Assembly: GCA_002292925.1 (NCBI GenBank) | Contig: DBCF01000129.1 | Coordinates: forward strand, 1-21,695 | Direction: 5' to 3' | Origin: Roseiflexaceae bacterium UBA965 | GTDB lineage: Bacteria; Chloroflexota; Chloroflexia; Chloroflexales; Roseiflexaceae | DNA: 21,695 bases | In this document: piece by piece, positions 1 through 7,949 of the stretch | Layout of the letters: every line of letters starts with the position of its first letter | Position numbering within the stretch: the stretch's first letter is position 1 | Program-made: the position numbers and the translations under genes | The notes under the pieces: model-generated | Seen by the model: only the letters and a program-made list of their open reading frames with translations | Told to the model about the DNA's origin: nothing | Database searches by the model: none

Positions 1-2049
1 CTTGATACATTTATCGCCCGTTACGGCATCGATTTGACGGTGGCGCCTGAAGCGATGGCGCTGGATTCGTTGCAGTTTGCGCATATGCTGGCCGATATCA
101 ACATCCCCCGCAAAACGTTGTTGCGTCTCGCCACCGGGTGTACGCCGGCCAAATTGGTCGATATCATGCGGCATATGAATGTGCTCGAAATGATGAACGG
201 TTTGGCAAAAATGCGGGTGCGGCGTGTCCCCGCCAATCAAGCTCACGTCACCAATCGCCGTGAAAACCCGGCGCTGTTGGCAGCAGATGCCGCCGAAGCG
301 GCCTTGCGGGGGTTTTCAGAAATCGAGACGACGGTGGGGGTGGCGCGGGCCGCACCGTTCAATGCCCTCGCGATTTTGGTGGGGGCCCAGACGGGACGGG
401 GTGGCGTGATGACCCAATGTGCCGTCGAAGAAGCCTTGGGGTTGCGCTTGGCCATGAAGGGCCTGACCACCTACGCCGAAACATTGTCGGTCTATGGTAC
501 CGAACAAGCCTTTGTGGATGGCGATGATTCGCCGTGGTCCAAAGGATTCTTGGCATCAGCGTATGCGTCGCGGGGTGTCAAAGTGCGCTTTACCTCGGGT
601 ACCGGCTCTGAAGCCTTGATGGGGAGTGCCGAACAACGCTCGATGCTCTACCTCGAAGCGCGTTGTTTGTGTGTGACCCGGGGTGCAGGCAGCCAAGGGG
701 TACAAAACGGCTCGATTTCGTGTATTGCCTTGCCCGAATCGTTGCCGGGTGGGGTGCGGGCGGTGTTGGCCGAAAATCTAATGGCGTCGATGTTGGGACT
801 CGAAGTGGCTTCGGGCAACGATGCCTTGGCGTCACATTCGGCCATCCGCAAATCGGCCAAATTGATGTTGCAATTCATCCCCGGCACCGATTTTATTTTT
901 TCGGGATATAGTGCGGTACCGCGCCGTGACAACATGTTTGGCGGGGGGAATTTCGATTCCGATGATTTGGACGATTACGCCGTTCTCCAACGCGACATGC
1001 AAATCGATGGGGGTACGCGCTCGATTAGCGAAGCCGAGGCGGCCGAGATTCGCCGAGCCGGCGCCCAGGCCATCCAGGCCGTCTATGCCGAATTGGGCTT
1101 CCCCACCATCACTGATGGCGAAGTCGAGGCGGCGGTAGTGGCGCATTCGAGTGACGACATGCCGGTGCGTGACATTGTGCCAGACCTGGCCGCCGCCGAT
1201 GCCTTTTTGGCGGGGGACCGTAGCGTGATGGATGTGGTGGCGGCCTTGGCGCGGCGGGGGTTTGCTCAGACTGCCGAAAACCTGCTCACCATGGGGCGGC
1301 AACGACTTGCCGGTGATTACTTGCAGCCCGCCGCTATTTTTGACCGTGACTTTGTGGTCAAAAGCGCCATCAACGACCCCAACGACTACAACGGACCAGG
1401 GACGGGCTACCGCGTGAGTGGTGCCCGCTGGGACGAAATCGCCAATATCCGCCAAGCCAAATCCCCCCGTGACTTCATTGCTGACCGTTTGGGCTTGCCC
1501 ATCGACGGGCTTGATCCGTATGGTCCCGCCAAGCGAGGTGGCCATACCGAAGTAGTGGTGGCGATTGGGCCGGCCTTTGGGCGGATTATCACCCAGACCA
1601 TTGGCGGGATTCCCCACGAAGACGTGCTCAAAGCGGTGCTAACGGGGATTGCCGAAGAGGGCTTGATTGGCCGAATTGTGCGCATCTGGCATTCGTCTGA
1701 TTGCGCCGAAATCGGGCATGTGGGGGCGCAACTGAGTGGTTCGGGGATTGCGATTGGCATCCAATCGCGGGGCACGTCGATTATTCATCGTGTCGATCTG
1801 GCGCGCCTCAACAACCTCGAGCTTTTTTCGCAGTCACCCAGTATGACCGTCGAAACGTACCGGGCCATGGGGCGTAATGCAGCCCGTTATGCCGCCAAAA
1901 AAATCACCACGCCGGTGCCAGTGACCGTCGATAATTGGGCGCGCTTGCGCTTGATCGTCAAAACGGCCTTGTTGCATCGCAAAGAAACAGAAGAGATTCG
2001 TCAATTACCCCCCGAAGCGTTGCGCTTTGACTGGGAACCGGAGGTATAG
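1..2049 (+). CDS. B12-dependent diol/glycerol dehydratase, fused large and medium subunits (5' partial)
   Basis: Adenosylcobalamin-dependent dehydratase that turns 1,2-propanediol or glycerol into the aldehyde. The frame is open from base 1, and the first residues (LDTFIARYG) match PduC near residue 62, so about 60 residues and the start codon lie left of the window. The large-subunit core carries family motifs such as QAHVTN, VYGTE, DGDD.PWSKGFLAS, TSGTGSEALMG and LPGTDFIFSGYSAVP-like text, and ends near GPGTGYR (about 1396-1416). After a linker of about 40 residues the same frame continues into a medium-subunit core (TEVVVAIGPAFG from about 1540, then LSGSGI.IGIQS.GT and NLELF). These are normally separate proteins (PduC, PduD). 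The medium part lacks its usual N-terminal tail of about 45 residues. The small subunit follows after 2 nt. Family assignment is firm from recalled sequence similarity. The choice between diol and glycerol as substrate cannot be made by eye. Confidence 0.95.
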   Translation, partial: LDTFIARYGIDLTVAPEAMALDSLQFAHMLADINIPRKTLLRLATGCTPAKLVDIMRHMNVLEMMNGLAKMRVRRVPANQAHVTNRRENPALLAADAAEAALRGFSEIETTVGVARAAPFNALAILVGAQTGRGGVMTQCAVEEALGLRLAMKGLTTYAETLSVYGTEQAFVDGDDSPWSKGFLASAYASRGVKVRFTSGTGSEALMGSAEQRSMLYLEARCLCVTRGAGSQGVQNGSISCIALPESLPGGVRAVLAENLMASMLGLEVASGNDALASHSAIRKSAKLMLQFIPGTDFIFSGYSAVPRRDNMFGGGNFDSDDLDDYAVLQRDMQIDGGTRSISEAEAAEIRRAGAQAIQAVYAELGFPTITDGEVEAAVVAHSSDDMPVRDIVPDLAAADAFLAGDRSVMDVVAALARRGFAQTAENLLTMGRQRLAGDYLQPAAIFDRDFVVKSAINDPNDYNGPGTGYRVSGARWDEIANIRQAKSPRDFIADRLGLPIDGLDPYGPAKRGGHTEVVVAIGPAFGRIITQTIGGIPHEDVLKAVLTGIAEEGLIGRIVRIWHSSDCAEIGHVGAQLSGSGIAIGIQSRGTSIIHRVDLARLNNLELFSQSPSMTVETYRAMGRNAARYAAKKITTPVPVTVDNWARLRLIVKTALLHRKETEEIRQLPPEALRFDWEPEV

Positions 2050-2051
2050 AA

Positions 2052-2462
2052 ATGCCAACCTATCCGTTATATAGTGATCCTCATGCCGATTTGCATACGG
2101 CGAGTGGGCGAGTATTGGGTGATGTGACGGTGGCGGCGACTGTCGCCGGCGAGATTACCCTCGATGATTTGCAAATCGACAAAGCGGCGTTGCAAGCCCA
2201 AGCCGAGATTGCCCGGCAGGCGGGCTATGAGCAATTGGCGCAAAACTTGGCGCGGGCGGCGGAGCTGACGGTGGTGCCGCGGGCCGAAATCATCGACATG
2301 TATCAGCAATTGCGGCCGGGGCGATCGTCCTTTGACGAGCTGATGACCTTGGCTACGCGGCTCGAAGACGTATATGCGGCGCCGATTTGTGGGGCGTTTG
2401 TGCGTGAGGCGGCGCAAGTTTATTTGGAGCGCAACATGTTGCGGCGCCCGCCGGCGTTTTGA
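2052..2462 (+). CDS. pduE: Diol/glycerol dehydratase small subunit
   Basis: Small (gamma) subunit of the B12-dependent diol dehydratase; it forms a complex with the fused large/medium protein just upstream. The ATG at 2052 has a GGAGG at 2040-2044 that overlaps the end of the upstream gene, with 7 nt spacing. The 136-residue product shows the family core: YPLYSDPHADLHT..G at the N-terminus, then RAAELTVVPR, RPGRSS.DEL and a C-terminal CGAFVREAAQVYLER segment. Known small subunits are about 170 residues and begin with an extra helical tail of 30-40 residues. That tail is absent here, matching the missing medium-subunit tail upstream. No reactivating factor (PduGH type) follows, so any such gene is outside the window or elsewhere. 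Confidence 0.93.
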   Translation: MPTYPLYSDPHADLHTASGRVLGDVTVAATVAGEITLDDLQIDKAALQAQAEIARQAGYEQLAQNLARAAELTVVPRAEIIDMYQQLRPGRSSFDELMTLATRLEDVYAAPICGAFVREAAQVYLERNMLRRPPAF

Positions 2463-2507
2463 TGCGATGTGTTCATGACTAGTAAGTAGTAGATGTTGAA
2501 ATATCAG

Positions 2508-2542
2508 ATTGCATAGTGCTATTAGCACTGTGCAATTTTTTT
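2508..2542 (+). terminator. Intrinsic terminator of the dehydratase operon
   Basis: A 13-bp stem (2508-2520 with 2524-2536, one G-U pair) closes a 3-nt ATT loop. The descending arm runs straight into at least six T residues (2537-2542). It lies 46 nt after the small-subunit stop. This is a textbook rho-independent terminator and separates the dehydratase operon from the transporter operon. Confidence 0.85.
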
Positions 2543-2834
2543 AATCAGACGAATAGTAGTACCGATTTGGTAATGAATTTGTGTGTGGTGGTGCCTATAT
2601 TTAACACATAACGTGGTACATATTATTAGCGTCGATGGAAAGGTGATTTTAATCTGTAAAAACTGAGTATGGGTGTGCATTTTTGCTATTGATTAGTAGG
2701 ATTTGTATAGGGAATGCATATTTTTGTGTGGATAGTAGTAAGGGGGCATAACTCATTTGATGTGTTGGTGAGAAAAAAGAAGCATATTCGCAACAACGGT
2801 ATTGATAAAAGCAACAGACACACATAAAAATCAA

Positions 2835-2863
2835 TTGACAACATATATGATGAGGTATACAAT
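2835..2863 (+). promoter_or_regulatory. Near-consensus sigma-70 promoter for the ABC transporter operon
   Basis: A perfect -35 box TTGACA (2835-2840) is followed by a 17-nt spacer and TACAAT (2858-2863), one mismatch from the -10 consensus. Transcription would start near 2870, leaving an untranslated leader of about 160 nt before 3032. It is the strongest promoter-like sequence I found in the window and suits a highly expressed binding protein. Function is inferred from sequence only. Confidence 0.75.
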
Positions 2864-2873
2864 AGGCATGTCA

Positions 2874-2889
2874 GTATCTCATGATATTC
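2874..2889. promoter_or_regulatory. Possible operator, imperfect palindrome around the start site
   Basis: An imperfect 16-bp palindrome centred on CATG (12 of 16 positions symmetric) lies just downstream of the predicted start site near 2870. A repressor could act there. No regulator gene is in the window and the match may be chance in AT-rich DNA. Confidence 0.25.
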
Positions 2890-3031
2890 TCAGATTTACC
2901 GGTACAACAGCATAATTATCAATGAAATTGCAGCAGCAGGAATGTTGTTGTGGTCTTGATAGTGGTGAATGTATGGGTGGATCGGGGATGACATGGCGAT
3001 ATGGCATAGATTAATGTCGAAGGAGACAACG

Positions 3032-4888
3032 ATGAAGTTTCGCTTCAAAACCCTGACAGCACTACTCGTAATGGCCTTTTTGGTCGTTGCTTGTGGTGGT
3101 GCCGCAGCACCGGCCGCAGAGCCAACCGCTGCCCCAGAAGCACCGGCTGCTACCGAAGCACCGGCTGCACCCGAACCCACCGCCGCCCCAGAAGCAACCG
3201 AAGCCCCAGCTGTCACCAATGGCTTGGCTGAAGTTGCCCGTGAAGACACGTTGAACTTGGCTTGGAGCATCGCCAATCCTGGCGTTACCAATCCTTGGGC
3301 ATCCGTAGGCTACACCCACCAGAACGGTAATGCATTGTTGTGGGAGCCATTGGCTTACTACGCAATTTATGCTGACAAGCCAGTGATGTGGTTGGCTGAT
3401 AGCATGGACTACACCAAGCCCGACTTCACCGAGTTGACTATCAAAATCAACAAGGATGCCAAGTGGAGCGATGATGTAGCTGTGACGTCAAAGGACGTAG
3501 TGTTCACGTTCGAAGGTCAAATGACGAACGAGAAGTTGGGTTACCATGCCCAATTCAAGCAGTACGTCAAAGAAGTCAAAGCAGTTGATGAGTATACGGT
3601 TGTTGTGACCTTTAACTCACCATCACCACGCTTTGCGTTCGAAGTATTGATGACCAAGTTCGACACAGGTATCGTTATTGTGCCAGCCCACGTGTTGAGC
3701 GGTCAAGCAGATGTCAACGAATTTGCTGGCGGCAATGACATGGCTCACTCTGGCGGTTACAACGTCGTATTGTGGGACGAGAATCAAAAGATTCTTGACG
3801 TCCGCGAAAACTGGTGGGCTGTTGCTGCTGGTAAGTCAGTTGCACCACAAGTCAAGCGTGTCGTAATCACCAACATTGGTGGTACGGTCGGTCAAAACAT
3901 GGACGTCGTTGCTCAGAAAGTTGTTAACAACGAGTACGATGCCACGTTGGACATGCGTTCATCGGTCATTGGCAACATTCTCAAGCAAAACGACAAAGTC
4001 ACGACCCACACCGGCAACAACCCGCCGTACGGGTACCTCGACTGGTGGCCAAACAGCTTGTGGATGAACACTCAAATCGAGCCATACAGCAACCCAGATG
4101 TGCGCCGTGCCATCAGCTTGGCTGTGGACCGTGCCACCATCAACGAAGTGGTATATGAAGGTGCTGAAGTCGCCACCATTTACCCCTTCCCAATGTACCC
4201 TGGTTTGCAGAAGTTTGCAGACACCGCAGGCATGAAGGCATTGGTTGAGAAGTACAACCCAGGCAAATTTGACCTCGCCGAGAGTGACAAATTGATGACT
4301 GGTGCTGGTTTCGCCAAGAACGCCGACGGCTTGTGGGAAAAAGACGGCAAGACTGTCAACGCAGTCATCAACGGTTTCGAAGGCATTCACAGCGACATCG
4401 TACCGGTGTTGGTTGAAATGTTGAAGTCCGCTGGTTTTGATGCTGACGTCAACTTCGGTGCCGATGCCTATCAAAACATGGCAGACGGTAAAGAAGGTCT
4501 TTACATGTTCGGTCACGGTGCTTCATTGGGTGATCCCGAAGCCGCATTGCAACTGTATCACAGCCGCTACAGCGCAGCCATCGGTACCACTGCTGGCGGG
4601 AACCGCTTCTCACGCTACATCAACGCTGACTACGACAAGATTGTAGACGAGATGGCTCCTCTTGCTACGGATGACCCCAAGTTCACCGAGTTGGCCACGC
4701 AAGCAATGGAAATCTACTACAAAGACCAGATTGACGTTCCGGTCATTCAGTGGCTCCATCGCATTCCGTACAACCAGACCTACTGGACCAACTGGCCCAC
4801 AGCTGAAAACCTTGCCGGCGGTACGAACGGTGCATTCTGGCACCACACCGCAATGCTTGTCGTTGCAGACTTGCAAAAAGCCAAGTAG
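3032..4888 (+). CDS. ABC transporter substrate-binding lipoprotein, family 5 (SBP_bac_5)
   Basis: Extracytoplasmic receptor of the Opp/Dpp-type importer encoded just downstream. I chose the ATG at 3032 because AGGAG (3021-3025) precedes it by 6 nt and the protein then begins with a lipoprotein signal: basic MKFRFK, a hydrophobic stretch and lipobox LVVAC with the lipidated Cys21. An in-frame ATG at 2969 would add 21 residues without a signal. Residues about 24-62 are a low-complexity Ala/Pro/Glu/Thr linker, common in Chloroflexota lipoproteins. The rest is family-5 fold, with the typical W-S-D...TSKDVVFTFE stretch near 145-164 and PDVRRAISLAVDR from 355. The product is 618 residues. Family-5 receptors bind peptides, nickel or oligosaccharides. 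The sugar-acid genes downstream favour an oligosaccharide, which is an inference. Confidence 0.93.
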   Translation: MKFRFKTLTALLVMAFLVVACGGAAAPAAEPTAAPEAPAATEAPAAPEPTAAPEATEAPAVTNGLAEVAREDTLNLAWSIANPGVTNPWASVGYTHQNGNALLWEPLAYYAIYADKPVMWLADSMDYTKPDFTELTIKINKDAKWSDDVAVTSKDVVFTFEGQMTNEKLGYHAQFKQYVKEVKAVDEYTVVVTFNSPSPRFAFEVLMTKFDTGIVIVPAHVLSGQADVNEFAGGNDMAHSGGYNVVLWDENQKILDVRENWWAVAAGKSVAPQVKRVVITNIGGTVGQNMDVVAQKVVNNEYDATLDMRSSVIGNILKQNDKVTTHTGNNPPYGYLDWWPNSLWMNTQIEPYSNPDVRRAISLAVDRATINEVVYEGAEVATIYPFPMYPGLQKFADTAGMKALVEKYNPGKFDLAESDKLMTGAGFAKNADGLWEKDGKTVNAVINGFEGIHSDIVPVLVEMLKSAGFDADVNFGADAYQNMADGKEGLYMFGHGASLGDPEAALQLYHSRYSAAIGTTAGGNRFSRYINADYDKIVDEMAPLATDDPKFTELATQAMEIYYKDQIDVPVIQWLHRIPYNQTYWTNWPTAENLAGGTNGAFWHHTAMLVVADLQKAK

Positions 4889-4901
4889 TTTTTGTGCAAC
4901 G

Positions 4902-4930
4902 CCGTCCGACATCCTTGTGATGTCGGACGG
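4902..4930 (+). other. Intercistronic 12-bp hairpin after the binding-protein gene
   Basis: A perfect 12-bp stem (4902-4913 with 4919-4930) has a 5-nt loop and starts 14 nt after the binding-protein stop. No T-run follows, so it is unlikely to be a strong intrinsic terminator. Hairpins in this place often protect the upstream mRNA and allow more binding protein than permease to be made, as in other ABC operons. That role is inferred. Confidence 0.65.
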
Positions 4931-4991
4931 TTACCCAACTCACTTCCCCCCCCATTAAACACTATCTCAATGCAAATACATGTATAGTACT

Positions 4992-5011
4992 CGCCATAAC
5001 AATGGCGTTAT
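4992..5011. promoter_or_regulatory. Overlapping short inverted repeats upstream of the first permease
   Basis: Two overlapping inverted repeats share this 20-nt stretch: a 6-bp pair (4992-4997 with 5002-5007) and a 5-bp pair (4996-5000 with 5007-5011). They lie in the 154-nt gap between the binding-protein stop and the first permease. A TATAGT at 4983-4988 could be a weak -10 box, but I see no matching -35 box. The gap also has a run of eight C residues (4946-4953). Confidence 0.25.
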
Positions 5012-5042
5012 CTATCCACCGGCTGAAGGCTAGGAGAGTACT

Positions 5043-6041
5043 GTGAGACTGCAATTAATCCTTCGGCGAGTAGCCTTTCTCATCTTGGTGGTATGGGCCG
5101 CTTCTACAATTACGTTTTTTATCCCGCGTATGTCAGATCGTAATCCAATCCGTGAACGTTTTGCAGAATTAGCACGTACGGGTGGTTTTTCGGCATCTGA
5201 CCTTGAAGTGATTGTCGAATCATACAACAAAAAATTTGGCTTAGACAAGCCTTTGATGGAACAATACTTTGACTATATCGGAAGCGTTGCCCAACTTGAC
5301 CTTGGTGTATCGCTAAACCGTTTTCCCAAGACAGTGACTGAAATTATTTACGAATCACTGCCATGGACTATATCATTGCTATTTGTATCGGCGATTTTGT
5401 CATTTGTTATTGGTAATTTATTGGGAGCAATTGCTGCGTGGCCGCGTGCTCCGGGCTGGTTGCGTTCAATAGCAACGCCATTCATCATGTTTACTGGTGT
5501 TCCCCCTGTATTGCTGGCGATATTTTTGCTGTTCTTTTTAGCATTCCGGCTAAAGTTATTCCCGCTTGGTCAGGCATATTCTACGGGTATTGCACCCGAT
5601 TGGTCGTTTGGGTTTGTATTAAATGTGATGTGGCATCAGGTGCTGCCGGCTATTTCGATGATACTTGGCTCTGTAGGTGGCTGGGTATTATCGATGCGTG
5701 GGATGGGTATTACGATTCAAGGCGAAGACTACGTAAACTTTGCGGAACATAAAGGACTTGGTGGCAGGGTTATCTTTCGGGATTATTACCTGCGAAATGC
5801 GTTGTTGCCACAAGTGACAGGGTTTGCGCTCGCCCTCGGTAGTCTGATTACGTCAGGTTCAGTAGTTGAAAGTTTGTATGCGTTGCCGGGATTAGGGTCA
5901 AAACTCGGTCAAGCAATTCAAGCTAATGATTTTATGGTGATATACGGAATCGTCTTGTTTATTACAATGTCGGTTGCAACCTTGATGGTATTGGTGGAGT
6001 TTTTGTATCCATTGTTAGACCCGCGGATCAAAGCTGATTAG
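5043..6041 (+). CDS. ABC transporter permease, OppB/DppB family
   Basis: First membrane subunit of the importer. The GTG at 5043 is supported by AGGAG (5032-5036) with 6 nt spacing, and translation gives the expected short basic N-terminus before transmembrane segment 1. The 332-residue product has about six hydrophobic segments. It also has the N-terminal extracytoplasmic region typical of DppB proteins (LDKPLMEQY, LDLGVSL). The cytoplasmic EAA loop near residues 233-255 reads AEHKGL..R.IF...Y.LRNALLPQ, and the family-typical ending is LYPLLDPRI. It would pair with the permease at 6051 and contact the ATPases at 6985 and 7950. Its GC content looks lower than that of the catabolic genes downstream. 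Substrate cannot be read from a permease. Confidence 0.95.
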   Translation: MRLQLILRRVAFLILVVWAASTITFFIPRMSDRNPIRERFAELARTGGFSASDLEVIVESYNKKFGLDKPLMEQYFDYIGSVAQLDLGVSLNRFPKTVTEIIYESLPWTISLLFVSAILSFVIGNLLGAIAAWPRAPGWLRSIATPFIMFTGVPPVLLAIFLLFFLAFRLKLFPLGQAYSTGIAPDWSFGFVLNVMWHQVLPAISMILGSVGGWVLSMRGMGITIQGEDYVNFAEHKGLGGRVIFRDYYLRNALLPQVTGFALALGSLITSGSVVESLYALPGLGSKLGQAIQANDFMVIYGIVLFITMSVATLMVLVEFLYPLLDPRIKAD

Positions 6042-6050
6042 GAGCGCGTA

Positions 6051-6980
6051 ATGACGACGATGACGACAACTGCTCCCCCGATTGTACAGCTCAGTCGTAT
6101 GAAGTTGCTAGCTGGCTATTTGCGGCGCAACAAGAGCTTGGGAATCGGGTTAGGCATTATTTTGCTGTTGGTGCTGTTTACGTTGCATGGTATGGTCACA
6201 GTTGACCAAGCACGGGCTTACCCGCTCAAGGCCAAACCCAAACAACCGCCAGGGATTTTGGATTTTTCGGCTGAAGCGTGGCCTGGTAAGTTGCCGATGG
6301 GGTCAGATTTTTTTGGTCGTGACATGCATGCTGCCATGGTACGGGGGATGTGGCAGACTGCATTGATTGGGGTGATTGCTGGAGCCGCTGGGACATTGGT
6401 TGGTGTGGTATTAGGATTTACTTCCGCATATTTTGGTGGGGTTTTTGACGCATTTATCAAAGGTATTTGTCAGATACTGACGCCGATACCAGTATTTATG
6501 ATCCAAATTATTATTGCGTCATCGCTTGATAAACGCGATGTGACTATTTTTACGATGGCGTGGATCGTGGTGATGCTGGCCTGGATGGGACCGACCCTCG
6601 TCATCCGCTCGCAAGTCTTGTCGATGAAAGAGCGTCAGTTTGTATCGGTTGCGAAATTATCAGGTGTGGGCAATGGCGGGATTATTTTTGGTGAAATTCT
6701 GCCCAACTTGTTGCCATTCATCGCAGCGGCGTTTGTAAGCCAAGTATTTGCAGGGGTGTTTTCATCGTTTTATTTGGCAATTGTCGGCTTGGGACCATTA
6801 CGTGAACCGTTATTAGGGAACATTATATGGGGCGCGCAATCACAAGGTGCATTCTTCAATGGGTGGTGGTGGTGGCCGATTTGGCCGGCTGCTGCAATGG
6901 TATTGATTTTGAGTGCATTAGCGTTGATAAATATGGGTCTCGATGAGCTTGCAAATCCACGTATACGGCGAACGGAGTAA
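6051..6980 (+). CDS. ABC transporter permease, OppC/DppC family
   Basis: Second membrane subunit of the importer. The ATG at 6051 has AGGAG (6040-6044) overlapping the upstream stop, with 6 nt spacing, so the two permeases are probably translationally coupled. The 309-residue product has a first membrane segment near residues 28-48. A DppC-type loop follows (MGSDFFGRDMHAAMVRGMW), then more hydrophobic segments and an EAA-like loop near 200-222 (AKLSGVGNGGIIFGEILPN). It ends MGLDELANPRIRR, as family members do. A run of tryptophans near residues 270-275 (WWWWPIW) sits at a predicted membrane boundary. Confidence 0.94.
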   Translation: MTTMTTTAPPIVQLSRMKLLAGYLRRNKSLGIGLGIILLLVLFTLHGMVTVDQARAYPLKAKPKQPPGILDFSAEAWPGKLPMGSDFFGRDMHAAMVRGMWQTALIGVIAGAAGTLVGVVLGFTSAYFGGVFDAFIKGICQILTPIPVFMIQIIIASSLDKRDVTIFTMAWIVVMLAWMGPTLVIRSQVLSMKERQFVSVAKLSGVGNGGIIFGEILPNLLPFIAAAFVSQVFAGVFSSFYLAIVGLGPLREPLLGNIIWGAQSQGAFFNGWWWWPIWPAAAMVLILSALALINMGLDELANPRIRRTE

Positions 6981-6984
6981 GCAG

Positions 6985-7947
6985 ATGACACATGTGTTAG
7001 AGATACGTGATTTGCAGGTGTCATACTACACCGACCTCGGTCGTGCGATAGCCTTGAATCGAGTCAATTTGAATCTCAAGGCGGGTGAAAAACTGGGCTT
7101 GGTGGGTGAGTCAGGCTCTGGCAAAAGCACGATGGCGTTGGCCATGATGCGTATGATCAAGGCTCCAGGTCGTATCGAAAGCGGTAGCGTGGACGTCGAC
7201 GGCGTCGATTTGATGAAGCTGTCTGACGAAGAGATGCGTCTCGCTCGTCTGAGCCGGATTGCCTACATCCCACAGGGTGCCATGAATTCGCTCAATCCGG
7301 TCATGCGGATTGGTGCCCAAATGGTCGACGCGATTCGCGCCCATATACCCGATATGCGCAAAGAAGCTATGATTGAACAGTGTATGAAATCACTGGAGTC
7401 AGTCGATCTCAAGCGTAATGTCTTTCAGATGTATGCGCACGAGTTAAGTGGTGGTATGAAACAGCGGGTTTGTATTGCGATTGGTATTTTGCTCAAACCC
7501 AAAGTAATTATCGCTGATGAGCCCACTAGTGCCCTCGACGTGGTGACACAACGCCAAGTGATGGAAACCATCGACCGGGTCCAAAAAGAAATGGGCGCAG
7601 CCGTAATTCTCATCGGGCACGACATGGGTTTGATGGCGCAGTTTGTTGATAAAGTGGCGGTGATGTATGCGGGTCGTTTGACCGAAGTCAGCACCGTGCG
7701 TGACATGTTCACGACCCCCATGCACCCCTATGCACAGGCACTCATCAAAAGTCTCCCCAACCTCAAGAATAAAGGCGTCTTCCAGGGTATCCCCGGCTTG
7801 GCACCGTCGTTGTTGCGCATCCCGACAGGGTGTGCATTCCACCCACGGTGTACGCAAGCAATGGAGAGCTGCAAAACCACCATTCCTGAGGTGCAAGATC
7901 ACAACGGGCGTCTGGTTGCCTGCCATCTCTATACGGAAGGGGCATAA
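6985..7947 (+). CDS. ABC transporter ATPase, OppD/DppD family
   Basis: One of two nucleotide-binding subunits powering the importer. I chose the ATG at 6985, 4 nt after the permease stop, because a GGAG overlaps that stop. An in-frame ATG at 6943 would sit inside the permease gene. In the 320-residue product, Walker A is GESGSGKST at 41-49, the signature LSGGMKQR begins at 154, Walker B ends with Asp178-Glu179 and the switch His is 212. The C-terminal oligopeptide/dipeptide transporter extension has the family cysteine cluster (GCAFHPRC, then later Cys residues). All catalytic residues are present. Confidence 0.96.
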   Translation: MTHVLEIRDLQVSYYTDLGRAIALNRVNLNLKAGEKLGLVGESGSGKSTMALAMMRMIKAPGRIESGSVDVDGVDLMKLSDEEMRLARLSRIAYIPQGAMNSLNPVMRIGAQMVDAIRAHIPDMRKEAMIEQCMKSLESVDLKRNVFQMYAHELSGGMKQRVCIAIGILLKPKVIIADEPTSALDVVTQRQVMETIDRVQKEMGAAVILIGHDMGLMAQFVDKVAVMYAGRLTEVSTVRDMFTTPMHPYAQALIKSLPNLKNKGVFQGIPGLAPSLLRIPTGCAFHPRCTQAMESCKTTIPEVQDHNGRLVACHLYTEGA

Positions 7948-7949
7948 CT

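Larger units (their letters stand above)
2543..3031. other. AT-rich intergenic region upstream of the transporter operon
   Basis: About 490 nt without a credible gene. Composition is clearly more AT-rich than the flanking genes. A minus-strand open frame at 2649-2834 has no recognisable features and an implausible composition. The useful content is the promoter at 2835-2863 and a transcribed leader of about 160 nt before the binding-protein start at 3032. I recognise no riboswitch class in the leader. Confidence 0.7.

Noticed and set aside
832..1617. Minus-strand open frame of 261 codons opposite the diol dehydratase
   Set aside because: It is a shadow of a strongly conserved sense protein, with no ribosome site or recognisable domain.
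2649..2834. Minus-strand open frame of 61 codons in the AT-rich intergenic region
   Set aside because: Short, no similarity recognised, and its composition matches non-coding AT-rich DNA.
2969..3031. Upstream in-frame ATG that would extend the binding protein by 21 residues
   Set aside because: It would bury the lipoprotein signal, and the ATG at 3032 has a well-spaced AGGAG.
3104..3215. Repetitive Ala/Pro/Glu/Thr codons as a possible tandem repeat or recombination site
   Set aside because: It is an in-frame lipoprotein linker of a common type, with no exact tandem unit long enough to suggest a separate element.
4946..4953. Run of eight C residues
   Set aside because: It lies outside genes, so slippage would have no coding effect; nothing else supports a function.
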